Source of the DNA: Cannabis sativa
Taxonomy: Eukaryota; Streptophyta; Magnoliopsida; Rosales; Cannabaceae
Length of the DNA: 64,000 nucleotides
NCBI RefSeq assembly: GCF_029168945.1
Contig: NC_083610.1
Span: 77,367,580 to 77,431,579 of the forward strand
Direction of reading: 5' to 3'
The notes beneath the pieces were generated by a model, which made no database searches, was not told where the DNA came from, and worked only from the letters and a program-made list of their open reading frames with translations. Positions within the stretch are counted from its first letter, which is position 1; the number at the start of each line of letters is the position of its first letter. Shown piece by piece: positions 33,790-43,997 of this stretch. Made by a program: the position numbers and the translations under genes.

Positions 33790-36379
33790 CCGGATGTTTA
33801 AAAGCCTCCTGGGACGAAACATGGAGGTATATGTAGACGACATGCTCGTCAAATCCAAAGCATGCAACAGCCATGCAAGCGACTTAGAAGAATGTTTCGA
33901 AGTCGTCCGGAGATACGGTATGAAGCTCAACCCAAAAAAGTGCACCTTTGGGGTCAAGTCAGGAAAATTCCTGGGCTTCATAGTCAGCCAAAGGGGGATC
34001 GAAGCAAACCCGGAGAAAATCCAAGCTCTCCTGGACATGCCATCCCCCAAGAAGCATAAAGACGTGCAGAGCTTGACCGGAAAGGTAGCCGCACTGAGCC
34101 GCTTTATCTCACGATCCACGGACAAGTGCATACCCTTCTTCAACGTACTGAAGAAATGCCAAAAGTTCGAATGGTCGGATGAATGCGAGGAGGCATTCAA
34201 GAGGTTAAAAGACCACATGGCCAAACCGCCTATCCTATCGAAACCCGTCCTTGGAGAGGACTTGTTCCTTTACTTGCCCGTCTCCGAGCACGCGGTCAGC
34301 GCTGCCCTGGTCCGGGAGGAAGAAAAAATTCAGCACCCCGTGTACTATGTCAGTAAGCGCATGATAGGAGCCGAGACAAGGTACCCCGTCATTGAAAAAT
34401 TAGTATTCTGCCTCCTGATGGCATCAAGGAAGCTGAGGCCATACTTCCAAGCCCATCCGATCAAAATCTTGACCAATCACCCGCTCCGGCAAGTTCTCCA
34501 GAAGCCTGAAGCATCCGGAAGACTCCTCAAGTGGGCAATGGAGCTAAGTCAATTCGACTTACACTACGTACCCCGGATTTCCATAAAAGGCCAAGCCTTG
34601 GCAAACTTCATTACCGAATGCAATGAAGCCGAGGCAACAGCTAATACACCAGCACCACCAATCCCCACCTGGAGGGTGTTTGTAGACGGAGCTTCTAATG
34701 AGAGCGGTTCGGGAGCCGGAGTGGCTATGATATCACCAACTGGACTGCGGCTCCAGGCAGCACTCCGATTTAACTTCACAGCTTCAAACAATGAAGCCGA
34801 ATACGAAGCTTTGATAGCAGGACTGAAATTGACAAAAGTTGTAGGAGCCAAAAGAGTGGAAGTCTACAGTGACTCTCAACTGGTCGTAAACCAGGTATCC
34901 AGAGAATACCAAACTCGCGGCGAGAGGATGGCCGCGTACGTAACAATAGTCCGAGAACTGCTCCACGAATTCACGGACTATAAAATAGAAAGAATCCCCC
35001 GAGAAAAGAACGCTCACGCGGACTATCTGGCTAAGTTAGCCTCGGACAGCGAAATCGAAGAGCTGGGGGTAGTACCAGTGGAACGCTTGGTAGAACCAAG
35101 CATCAAAATAAAAGAGACCACACTAACGGTTGGGCAAGAACCCAGCTGGATGGTCCCCATCATAAAATACATAACCACAGGTGAGTTGCCCCAAGAGAGG
35201 GCACTGTCTCGAAAGATTCAGTACCAGGCTCATCGTTATGTAATGATGGACCAAATTCTCTACCGGAGAGGACTCAGCATGCCTTATTTAAGGTGTGTAT
35301 CGGACCCTGAAGCTAGACAAATCATGCTAGAGGTCCATGAAGGGTTATGTGGAGATCATACGGGAGGACCTAGCCTCTCAAAGAAAATATTGAGGCAGGG
35401 GTACTTCTGGCCAACAATGAAAAAAGATTGTATAGACTATGTCCAAAAGTGTGACTCGTGCCAAAGGTACGCGAACATACCGAGAGCTCCTCCAAACGAG
35501 ATCACCCTGATGACCAGCCTGGCCCTTCGCGGTCCAGGAATAGATCTCATCGGGTCTCTACCTACGGGGAAAGGAGGGGTAAAGTATGCAATAGTAGCAG
35601 TAGACTACTTCACCAAATGGACAGAGGCTGAGCCTATGAAGACAATAACTGCTAAGAAGGCGTTGGACTTTGTTATCAAAAACATAGTGTGTCGATACGG
35701 CTTTCCTCACAAAATAGTCTCAGACAATGGAAAGCAATTTGATTGTGAGGAATTTACCGACTTCTGCAACCAACACGGAGTAGTGAAAAGCTTCTCCGCG
35801 GTAGCCAGGCCTCAAACAAACGGTCAGGCGGAAGCGGTTAACAAAATCCTAAAGGTCACCTTGAAAAAGAAGCTGCTGGCCTGTAAAAATAACTGGCCTG
35901 AAGAATTGCCAAGGGTATTATGGGCCTACCGGACGACCCCCAGAACCACAACTGGCCACTTGCCCTTCTCAATGGCGTACGGTTGTGAAGCAATGGTCCC
36001 GGTAGAAACATTATTCCCATCCCACAGGAGGACGACTTACGATCCTGCCACTAATCAGGCACTGCTCCAAGAAGCTTTGGATCAAGTCGAGGAACTCCGG
36101 GATGAGTCTCAAATACGGATGGCTGCTTATCAAAAGAAGGTGACCAAGTATTTTAACTCCAAGGTTAAAAACAGAAAATTCGCTATTGGGGATATGGTCT
36201 TAAGAAGGGTTTTCCCAGCCACCCAAGAACCTGGAGTGGGGGTACTTGGACCAAATTGGGAAGGACCATATGAGATCGAGGACGAGATCGGTTCCGGCAC
36301 TTATAAACTGAAAAGAATGGACAAAACCACCGTCCCAAGAGCCTGGAACGCCGATCACCTCAGGAAATATTACCAGTAG
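33740..36379 (+). CDS. G2 reverse transcriptase core, dual RNase H and integrase
   Basis: An 879-codon open frame. RT palm with MPFGLKNAGATYQ and the catalytic YVDD at about 33830; connection/RNase H 1 (PPILSKPVLGEDL, YYVSKRMIGAE); RNase H 2 with WRVFVDGASNESGSGAG (Asp at 34685) and ASNNEAEYEALIAG; integrase zinc region (HEGLCGDH, CDSCQRY); catalytic core with GIDLIG, VSDNGKQFD and TNGQAEAVNKIL; and the C-terminal DNA-binding tail to YYQ. The stretch before GIDLIG is abnormal: the usual SPWPF-type motif is replaced by SLALRGPG through small offset deletions. The true start lies upstream, through the frame breaks. Confidence 0.85.
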   Translation: MPFGLKNAGATYQRMVNRMFKSLLGRNMEVYVDDMLVKSKACNSHASDLEECFEVVRRYGMKLNPKKCTFGVKSGKFLGFIVSQRGIEANPEKIQALLDMPSPKKHKDVQSLTGKVAALSRFISRSTDKCIPFFNVLKKCQKFEWSDECEEAFKRLKDHMAKPPILSKPVLGEDLFLYLPVSEHAVSAALVREEEKIQHPVYYVSKRMIGAETRYPVIEKLVFCLLMASRKLRPYFQAHPIKILTNHPLRQVLQKPEASGRLLKWAMELSQFDLHYVPRISIKGQALANFITECNEAEATANTPAPPIPTWRVFVDGASNESGSGAGVAMISPTGLRLQAALRFNFTASNNEAEYEALIAGLKLTKVVGAKRVEVYSDSQLVVNQVSREYQTRGERMAAYVTIVRELLHEFTDYKIERIPREKNAHADYLAKLASDSEIEELGVVPVERLVEPSIKIKETTLTVGQEPSWMVPIIKYITTGELPQERALSRKIQYQAHRYVMMDQILYRRGLSMPYLRCVSDPEARQIMLEVHEGLCGDHTGGPSLSKKILRQGYFWPTMKKDCIDYVQKCDSCQRYANIPRAPPNEITLMTSLALRGPGIDLIGSLPTGKGGVKYAIVAVDYFTKWTEAEPMKTITAKKALDFVIKNIVCRYGFPHKIVSDNGKQFDCEEFTDFCNQHGVVKSFSAVARPQTNGQAEAVNKILKVTLKKKLLACKNNWPEELPRVLWAYRTTPRTTTGHLPFSMAYGCEAMVPVETLFPSHRRTTYDPATNQALLQEALDQVEELRDESQIRMAAYQKKVTKYFNSKVKNRKFAIGDMVLRRVFPATQEPGVGVLGPNWEGPYEIEDEIGSGTYKLKRMDKTTVPRAWNADHLRKYYQ

Positions 36380-36542
36380 CGAAATAAAACTAGAGTTTGT
36401 TCAAAGGGTTTGTACCGTCCAAATGTATACCTCCTCTATATTAAATAAAACTGAGTGCCTTAAAAACGAAGTTTCTATGCCACTCAGGGGGGTACTAGGG
36501 TATACCGCACGGACGAACAGAAAAACAAACTAAGTAAAATAT

Positions 36543-36716
36543 CCTGACCCAAAGGGCAGGTCAGAAAGTATGCACAAAAATAAAAAGCATAAGTATAAAA
36601 ACCCTGATCCAAAGGACAGGTTAAAAAAAAACATAAGTGTGACAAAAAAGATCGCATAAAAAATATCCTAGCCTAAAGGGCAGGTCATATACATATAAAT
36701 GGCCCGGGGACAGGCC
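36543..36716. repeat. G2 hairpin array between convergent sense and antisense genes
   Basis: Four short inverted motifs: CCTGACCCAAAGGGCAGG (36543-36560), CCTGATCCAAAGGACAGG (36603-36620), CCTAGCCTAAAGGGCAGG (36667-36684) and GGCCCGGGGACAGGCC (36701-36716). The second keeps pairing by a C-to-T change matched by a G-to-A change. They lie in what would be the 3'UTR of both the pol and the antisense transcript. Confidence 0.7.
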
Positions 36717-36859
36717 TTAAAAATATATAATTGTCTCCCCTTCAAATAAAAGCTGCTACCTATATATATATATATTGTTCTAAGGCAGCAGCAAATATGT
36801 ACAAAAAAAAAAAGAGTTATAAAAGAAACGGGTGGAATCTTGGTCAGTTGTACGGCAGC

Positions 36860-39800
36860 TCAGTCAGCCCGCGGAGGAAGGCGAGGTCCAATACGTGCCT
36901 CTAGCACGGCATCAAGCTTTTTCTTCTTTTCCCGAAATTTGGCAATCATTTCCTCGGGTTTGGGATAAAAAGTAAGCTTGATATTTTGATCATTGGTGGA
37001 CCAAGCCATGTAGACTCCATCGTCAAAGCGCTTCGGACACCGGGCGCAGGAAACGGGAGAGAGGAGCTCGGCCCTTTTGGCCTTCCTGATGGATTGTTCC
37101 TTGAAATCCCTAAGCTCCTTCAGCTCCGCAGCTAGAGCGGCCTTGGACTCAATGTTCACCTGGTGAGTTTCCTCTAAAGATCTCACCTTGGCGACCATTT
37201 CATCCAAAGCCTTTCTGGCCTCCCGGAGGTCTCGCATGGCCTTGTCAGCAGCCTCGGTTTGAGCCCTTAGTTCCTCCTGGTGCTGGGCCTCCATCCTGTC
37301 CCTCCGCTGGGCCTCGTCCCGGATCATGGCCTCCGCCTGAGCCTCCCTCCGTTTGGCCTCCTCTTCCTTGGCCTTGGCAGCCGCCTCCTGGCGCTCGGCA
37401 GCCTCCTGGTAGATCTGCCTCTCCGCAGTGAGGTCCTGAAGGACCTTCCTGACATCGTTCATATCCCCAAAGTCGGACAGAACGAAGCCATGATTTATGA
37501 TGTTCTTGGAGAGGCGGCCAGCCTCAGCAGCAAGCTGAACCATAATGCAAGGATAAGAAGGAGAAGTTTCTCAAAGAAAAAAAAAAGATAAAATATAAAC
37601 AATAAAAGGAAAATCAAAAATTGCGAAGTACTTACCACCGTGAGAGAATGACTGAGGTCTTGGACCTGGAAGATGGAGTTCAGGGAAGCGCAAGTGGCGA
37701 ACCGCTTAGGCGCGCATCGGGTGAGCTGAGAAGCGAACTCGCCGGTCATCTCCGCGGCAAAAGGAGCCAAGGTGGGCCCTAGGAAGCGGCGGAACCAGTC
37801 CGATAAGGGGTCCAGATTAAGGTCCCACGGATCCTGGTAATCCGGGTGGTTGATGCTCGCCTCAACCTCCGCCCGCAGGATCCTCCTAAGGGCTTCCACT
37901 TCGGCGTACCCCCGGGAGTACTCATCCATAGCATAGTTATGCTTGGCTATTCGAAGCTCCTGCCTCACCTCGTCCCCCGGAATTGGGGTAAGCACGATGT
38001 TGGGAGGAGCAGGATTTTCCTCCATGGGGGAGACCCCGCCGTCCAGACCATGAGCAGGAGTGTCGGCCCTCCGAGGCTTCTTCGGCTCATCCTGGGCAAT
38101 CATCTTGCCCTTGCGCTTACGAATCAGAGCCACCTCGGGCTCCTCTTTGCCCTCCTCAGCTTCCTCCGGAAGGGCTCGAGGCTCTCTCGCACCCTCAGCG
38201 GCTTCCTCCGAGAAGTCCCATCCCTTCCCTTGGCCTTCTCCCGGAAGCACCTCCTCGTCATCCACTAAGTCAATAGTGTCGGGGGGAGCGCTGTAAGAAA
38301 CCTTCAAGGAAGGGGCCGGGGGAGAAGAGGTAAAGGCCGGAGGAGCCACGGGAGTATGAACTCCGGCAAGCTGTTCTAGAATGGCATCCATGGAGATACC
38401 TGTTTCACAAAATAAGCAAGTGTTAGAAGTCCGTGAGGAACCACTTATACAAGATACAACAAATAAGCTACTCCTACCCGAACTTCCTAATTCGACCCTA
38501 GCAAAGTCCTGAACTTTAATGCTGGCAGCGTCATCTCCGAGATAACTGTCCGAGGGCCGGAACCAGCTGGACGTTATGTAAGCTGAAGGACCTAAGGGAA
38601 TAGGTTCCGGAGGGCTGGAGCCCATCCGGGACCGACCTAGATAATCTCCTAAGTTCGAAAAATAAAATTCCTTCAAACGATCCCCCCACCGGGTCGATGG
38701 CATCCTAAATCTACGAAGACGCTCGTCGAACCCTACGGGCCTACGACTAGTGTATTCATCAACGGAAGGAACATAACGAATTATCAAGGGAGACTTACCG
38801 CCGGCACCAGAGGTGCTAGCACCAGGAGCCCCCGAGTTTGGTTCGGGGACCGAAGGCTGTGGCCGGGAAGTTTGCTTCTCTGAAGAATCTTCAATACGAA
38901 GGGGCCTCCGGGCAGGACGATCCCCAATCTCTTCTTGAAGAATCTTGTCAAAAAATTTAGCCTCGCTGACTTCCCGGCAATGGCTTGGCTCCGTCGCACC
39001 ACCGGACTCCCCACGCGAAGTCCTCTCCCAGAGGCAGCCTGGGCCTGAGAGTATGCTTTCTCCTGGGCCTTCCGGTAGAGATAATCTTGGTATTTTTTCT
39101 CTACCGTAGCAATGAGCTCATCCCGGAAGGCCTTCTCCGCAACCGGCGCCCTCACATTGGGACAAATGACTCGCGAGAGGTTGGAGTCCTCCACGGATTG
39201 GTGAGGAAGGATAAGTTTGGCCTTCCTACAATTCTCCGTGGTGACTAAGCCCCCAACAACGAGATCGGCGCGGTCGTAGGAAGCAAAGGCTTGGGCCCTT
39301 CGGAGGAAAGTCTGAGTAGGGGGCGTCCGTTGGTAAGGTGGGATCCGCACCCACTCCGTGAGGAGCTCTGGGTGGTCCACGGCCCTGAACCTGGAGGAGA
39401 AGAAAAAGCGATGGCGATACTCCTTAGTCCTTAACGTGAGTCTGCCTATTATACGGAAGCAACCCCTCGTTAGCAGGATGGATCCGGAACCCATAAAAAC
39501 CGTCCTTAAGTTTGTCCCCTTTCTTGGGGACGGATACAAGTTCATAAAAATATAAAATTTCTGCCGGGCTGGGAGATCCCCATCCGCGGGCGGTATAAAA
39601 AATAAATAAGCCTGAAAGCAGGCGGTAAGCTTGAGGAATGAGTTGGTATGGCGCAAGGCCGATAAATACAAGGAAATTAACAAAATAATCTTGAAGCGGG
39701 AGCATGGCACCGGCCATCAAATGAGTCTGACTCCAAGCCCCGAAGCCGTCATAGTTGTGATTAGGCGTCTCCGAGTCGCGAGGAGGCCGGTGATAGGTCC

Positions 39801-40005
39801 CTGAAGTGGAGGGTTTGATCCCAGCAACTTCTATAATATTCTCCAGCTGGTGAGGACAAGTTAGGGTGGATCGAAGCTCAGCCGCTTCCCACCCGGTCGC
39901 TCGGGATTTGTACCCCTCCTGGGCAGCAGGCCCCAGGGAAACCTCCTCCAACGTGGCCATGCTTTTCCCAGTCTTCTTCGAAGATTTCGAACCAGAAGCA
40001 GACAT
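36860..40005 (-). pseudogene. G2 antisense gene: Transposase_28-like coiled-coil protein, spliced
   Basis: Start at 40005-40003 (MSASGSKSS), 8 bases after the acceptor of a 455-bp 5'UTR intron (40468-40014). Segment 1 carries the conserved block (MAGAMLPLQDYF, LAPYQLIPQAYRLL, SPSPAEILYFYEL, FYGFRIHPANEG). Segment 2 has FFFSSRFRAVDHPELL and YPKPEE-type ends; the middle is acidic. The C-terminal exon (37534-36860) is a coiled coil. Visible introns: 78 bp (38477-38400, with a CTAAC branch-like motif, an AACAG acceptor and no stop) and 101 bp (37635-37535, GTAAGT donor, T-rich tract). Breaks: a frame change near 39425-39435 and two extra bases at about 38964-38967 relative to G1. Function unknown; nuclear or Gag-accessory roles are guesses. 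Confidence 0.75.
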
Positions 40006-40013
40006 TTTGTGTT

Positions 40014-40468
40014 CTGTGAAAAACAAAAAGGGAAAAAGAAAATTCCAGCAGTTAGGTCCCATACCAAACCCTAAGTCAAGAAAAAGGGAGTGGGGGTCCC
40101 CTAACCGCTGGAAAGAGGCCCCCTCCGGACACGTGTCACATGGGAAACCCTAGAAAGATCCCCTGAACAAGTGTCGGGTGCAGTGAAATCACAGAAAGTG
40201 GTTTTACAGAATAAAAAGAAAAAAGAAAAAAAAAACCATTCTATGCCCTAAGCGACTGTTGAACGAAGAACACATGGCTCTCTTCAACAAAAATACCCAT
40301 TATAACAGAGACATGATAATGGCGATCCTACAACTAAAGCAGTAGACATAAAACAGAACACTTGAAGAACTTAAACACTCGCACACCCAGAAATCTCAAA
40401 GTACGAACCCAGAAAAACGAACGAAGCAAGTAGAAGCATGTTATTATCTAAGGATGCAAGAAACTTAC
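40014..40468 (-). other. 5'UTR intron of the G2 antisense gene
   Basis: Donor ACT followed by GTAAGT at 40468 and acceptor TTTTTCACAG ending at 40014, with a strong pyrimidine tract. Both sites are conserved in G1. An intron upstream of the start codon often raises expression in plants; here that is inference. Confidence 0.6.
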
Positions 40469-40664
40469 AGTAAGTCGTTGAACTGAGGGTCCTGAATGTG
40501 GTCGAGTAAAAGTTGAGAAGAACTGGTGAAAGCAAACACTGGAAAAGTGGAAGAAATGTCTAAGTGCTAAGACAGTTCGTGCTGTTTTGAAGAATTTTCT
40601 CTCTGGAAATTCGAACAAAAATGGCAAGGAATGGAAAGTAACCAAAATGAAGGAAAGATGGTGG

Positions 40665-40672
40665 CTTTTATA
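40665..40672 (-). promoter_or_regulatory. TATA box of the G2 antisense gene
   Basis: CCTATAAAAG on the minus strand about 200 bases upstream of the 5'UTR donor, identical to G1. It is separate from the LTR promoter and points in the opposite direction. Confidence 0.65.
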
Positions 40673-40857
40673 GGCAAAAGTGCATGAGGAACAGGCGTCA
40701 CCACCTACCAATCGTACGGTGGGGGAGATGCACGATTCGAATTCCCAAAAATCAACGGATCAGATCAAGCTGCCATAAAGGCGGTGGAAACGTTTGAGTA
40801 TCCGTCTGACACCATTAATGCGCCGCATCAATCAAAGGGCGTGAAACGAATCGACCT

Positions 40858-41060
40858 CTGCAAAAAGCGAATCGCAGCATTTAATGCCATCATTAGACGC
40901 ACCCTCACGCGCCCCAAGCTCGTGTCAAGAAACCGAGGAGGCGGCCGGAGACATCCCTGCAAAAAGCGAATCGCTGCATTAAATGTCATCATTAAATGTG
41001 CCCTCACGCGCTCTGGGCTTGAGCCAGGGAAACGAGGAGTCAACCGGAGGCACTTGAGCA
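40858..41060. repeat. G2 tandem repeat upstream of the antisense promoter
   Basis: Two units of about 112 bp with the cores CTGCAAAAAGCGAATCGC and ATCATTA...CCTCACGCGC, upstream of the antisense TATA box and just before the polypurine tract. They could be enhancer-like repeats or part of the plus-strand priming region. Confidence 0.6.
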
Positions 41061-41104
41061 AGCCTTGGTTTATTTTTCCAAGTAAACAAGGCTTGGGGGG
41101 TAAA
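41059..41104. other. Hairpin plus polypurine tract of G2
   Basis: An inverted repeat (CAAGCCTTGGTTTA at 41059-41072 against TAAACAAGGCTTG at 41083-41095, one bulged base, 10-base loop) runs straight into GGGGGGTAAA and the LTR. The purine run is the expected plus-strand primer. The same hairpin is present in G1. Confidence 0.65.
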
Positions 41105-41885
41105 TGTTGCCCCTGAATTCGCCCAAAATACGTGGACCAGTCGAAAAGGGACACGTGGATCAGATAACTTGTAAATATTTGATAAGTCTTTGTGCGCCAC
41201 AAGGAAGCACCCTGGGTATGGGTCCCGGAGGAGGCACCCGGAGTACAAGGTACTCCCGGAAGCTCGCATAGCATGAAGCCTCTCCGGGATGTGTCAGGCC
41301 TCTCCTGAGTAATCAAGTCGCATTTAATGCCGCATGGGAGGAAGCGTGTTGGGACTGTAACACGCAATAAAGTCTGACGGCACAACCCCCAAACAGCAGT
41401 GCTACAGTAATGATCATTTAAGTCTAGCGACGGCTACTCTGCGAAGAGTCACGTCAATCACAAGGCAAAAAGGACATTCCTCATAAAAACCCTACAGCGC
41501 CTAGGGATTTGACCATGCATCACCCATGGTATATTCATTGGGAATACCCAACTTTATGGATACTTACAGATACATTTGTAAGAACAATCCTAGGGATCAC
41601 CCCACCAAAACACTATAAATACCCCCTCAAAGCTCATTTAATGGGGTCGAGAATCTTGGGTTGCATAAGAGCAAGAAGAGAAAATACGCACCAAGAACAT
41701 TCTCTGTATTTATGAGAAGAACATTCTCTCAAGTGTGGAATCTGTATTAAATACATCCATTAATAACAAAGACTCGTGGACTAAGGCTCATTAACGCCCC
41801 AACCACGTAAAAATCCTCATCTCGCTTTCTTACAGCTCACTACTATAATCATATTTTAATAGTTTGCCGAAAATCTCGGTCAACA
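41105..41885 (+). repeat. G2 3' LTR
   Basis: 781 bp, TGTTGCCCC to CGGTCAACA. It differs from the 5' LTR at about 6 positions, including one extra T near the end (AGTTTGCCG). Confidence 0.92.
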
Positions 41886-42111
41886 GTTATTATTACTTTT
41901 TTTAAAATAAATAAATTTATATATATTTATATTACAATTAACAAAAAATAATAACTACTTTCAAAAATAAATAAATTAGCCAAAATATTTTTTTTTTTAA
42001 AATATCACTCATCAATTAATTACTCACATTTTTTTTTCTTTTTCAAACTATAATCAATTTATATATATATCGTATATTCCTCTAATTCTTTTCACTACCA
42101 TATATATATAT
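41886..42111. repeat. Tandem duplication unit D1 (right part)
   Basis: This AT-rich block is nearly identical to 53407-53639, sharing AAATAAATAAATTTATATA, ATCACTCATCAATTAATTAC and CGTATATTCCTCTAAT-like runs. The left part of the same unit lies before G2 (from about 29512, ACTATACG), where the second unit has the same ACTATACG at 52253. G2 inserted into unit 1. Confidence 0.7.
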
Positions 42112-43997
42112 TGTTGGAAATTATTTTACCAGGATCTTAGATCTACTCACAAGTATGTTTATTAACATCCTAAATATGAACTTTCTAAAACGATAAAATA
42201 AACACATATAAAGTTTAAGAAACCTTACATTGGGTGCAAATAATAATATGACTCCTTCCGTTCGTATATCTAGCCCTTGATTCCTTCGTAGCAGAACATT
42301 ATCAATATCCGAACTCCGGATCTCTTTCTCTGAATCTTTGATGCTGAAACTCCTTTTGCTGAATGTCTTTCTTCACGATCTTCCTCACTATGATTGAGGT
42401 ATCACTTGATGTGTGTGGGCACTACTCTAATCACTAAGAGAGGTTCGAAATATTGAGGAAGAAAAGAGAGAGAGAGTGGCGGCTAGAGAAGAGAGTGGAG
42501 GCTCAGGTTTTTCTGATTCAGAAAGTGTAATTTTCCTGAAGCCTTCACTATCTATTTATAGCATTCCTCTGTGTGGCTCGATTTGAATTATATGGCATTA
42601 AAATAATTAAAAAAAAATCATTTAAAAAAGATGACATAAGTGGTAGGCTCTAGGCCTAGGTGGACTGGGCCTTATTTTTGCAATTTTGCAATTTTACCAC
42701 TTTTGTATCTGATTTTCTCAAAAATGCCAATTTCCTAATTCAATCATTTAAATGCCAATTCTAACTATTTAATAACTATAAATAATTATTAAATAATATT
42801 GTCATTTATCATATTTATTAATTGAACCATACAAAGTATCATAATTAACAAATATGCCCCTATAAACTCTTTCTTTACAATTTCGCCCTTACTTAGTGAA
42901 AATTTCACAAATAGACATAGTCTAATTCGTGAATTATAATTGATTAATCAAAACCAATTACATGAGTCTTACAAGCAATATTATCTCAACTAGTGGGGGG
43001 ACCATGGGTCTATATAACCGAGCTTCCAATAAGTAGATCAAGAATTTAGCACTAAAATTCACTAACTTATTAATTCTTCGTTGAATCCACGCATAGAACT
43101 TAGAATTGCACTCGCTATATAGAATGCTCTATATGTTCCACCATATTAGACACATCATTAGTTATCCATTGTTATAATCCTAATGTGATCAATGATCCTC
43201 TATATGAATGATCTACACCGTAAAGGATTAAATTACCGTTACACCCTACAATGTATTTATTCTTAGCAAACACTTGACCCCGTATAAATGATATTTCAAA
43301 TAATGTGAAATGAGTACTCCACCATTTATGTTCGTTTGGTCAAGCTCGAAGGAGATCATCCTTTGCTTACTATTCGCCGTATGTAAGCTATAGATTCCAT
43401 GTTTATGATAGCGCTCCCACTCAATTGCACTACCGTGTTCCCAAAATGTACGTATCACCCTGACCTAAAAGTAGGCTTAACTAACAAATCAAAGAACACG
43501 AATAGCCTTTCAAGATTGAGCCTAATCATATCCGGATTAAGATCATTTCGATCTAGGATCAACTAGGCGATATTGACTTGAATAGATTTTACGGTAAGTT
43601 TAATTAAATCTAAGTCAAAGTTCAATATCGGTCCCTTCCGATGCATACTCCATGCATCCAACTCGAGCTTTACTTTAACCAATGTTCGGAAAGAACATAG
43701 TATTTCTCCAAATACAAGTAAACTCTTGTTGTGCATTATCATAGCAAAACCACTATGTCCGATAAATCTAGGAAACTTTATTCACATAGTCATGTTTACT
43801 TTCCAATGTGTCGACGACACAATAAACAAAAGATCAAGTATGTGAAAAGGGTTTCAGATGAATTTATACATTATGTACATATAATCATGAAATAAATCAT
43901 GTGAACCATGCAACATTAAATGTTATTTCTGATCTATATTAATAAGTAAATCTGATTATATTGAAATGAGTTTTATTTAAAGGCATAAAACCCAACA
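42112..43997 (-). repeat. B 3' LTR (left end on the plus strand)
   Basis: 1886 bp; on the minus strand it starts TGTTGGGTTTTA and ends TTTCCAACA. It contains a TATA box (CTATAAATAG on the minus strand near 42550). It is next to the polypurine tract, so it is the 3' LTR. Confidence 0.85.

Larger units (their letters stand above)
29536..41885 (+). mobile_element. G2: near-complete 12.35-kb Tat-lineage Ty3/gypsy element with antisense gene
   Basis: The order is 5' LTR (29536-30315), leader, gag (30379), protease, RT, two RNase H domains and integrase (to 36379), a hairpin array, an antisense gene (40005-36860), its promoter region, tandem repeats, a polypurine tract and the 3' LTR (41105-41885). 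The TSD is GTTAT (29531-29535 and 41886-41890). The two LTRs differ at about 6 positions by eye, so it is young. The dual RNase H places it in the Tat lineage, where extra open frames between pol and the 3' LTR are known. In this assembly gag-pol has a stop and several frame changes. Confidence 0.93.

Noticed and set aside
39397..39545. The ~145-bp segment missing from G1 as a possible intron of the antisense gene
   Set aside because: It encodes residues typical of the family (FYGFRIHPANEG) and lacks a good donor. It is better read as an exon deleted in G1.
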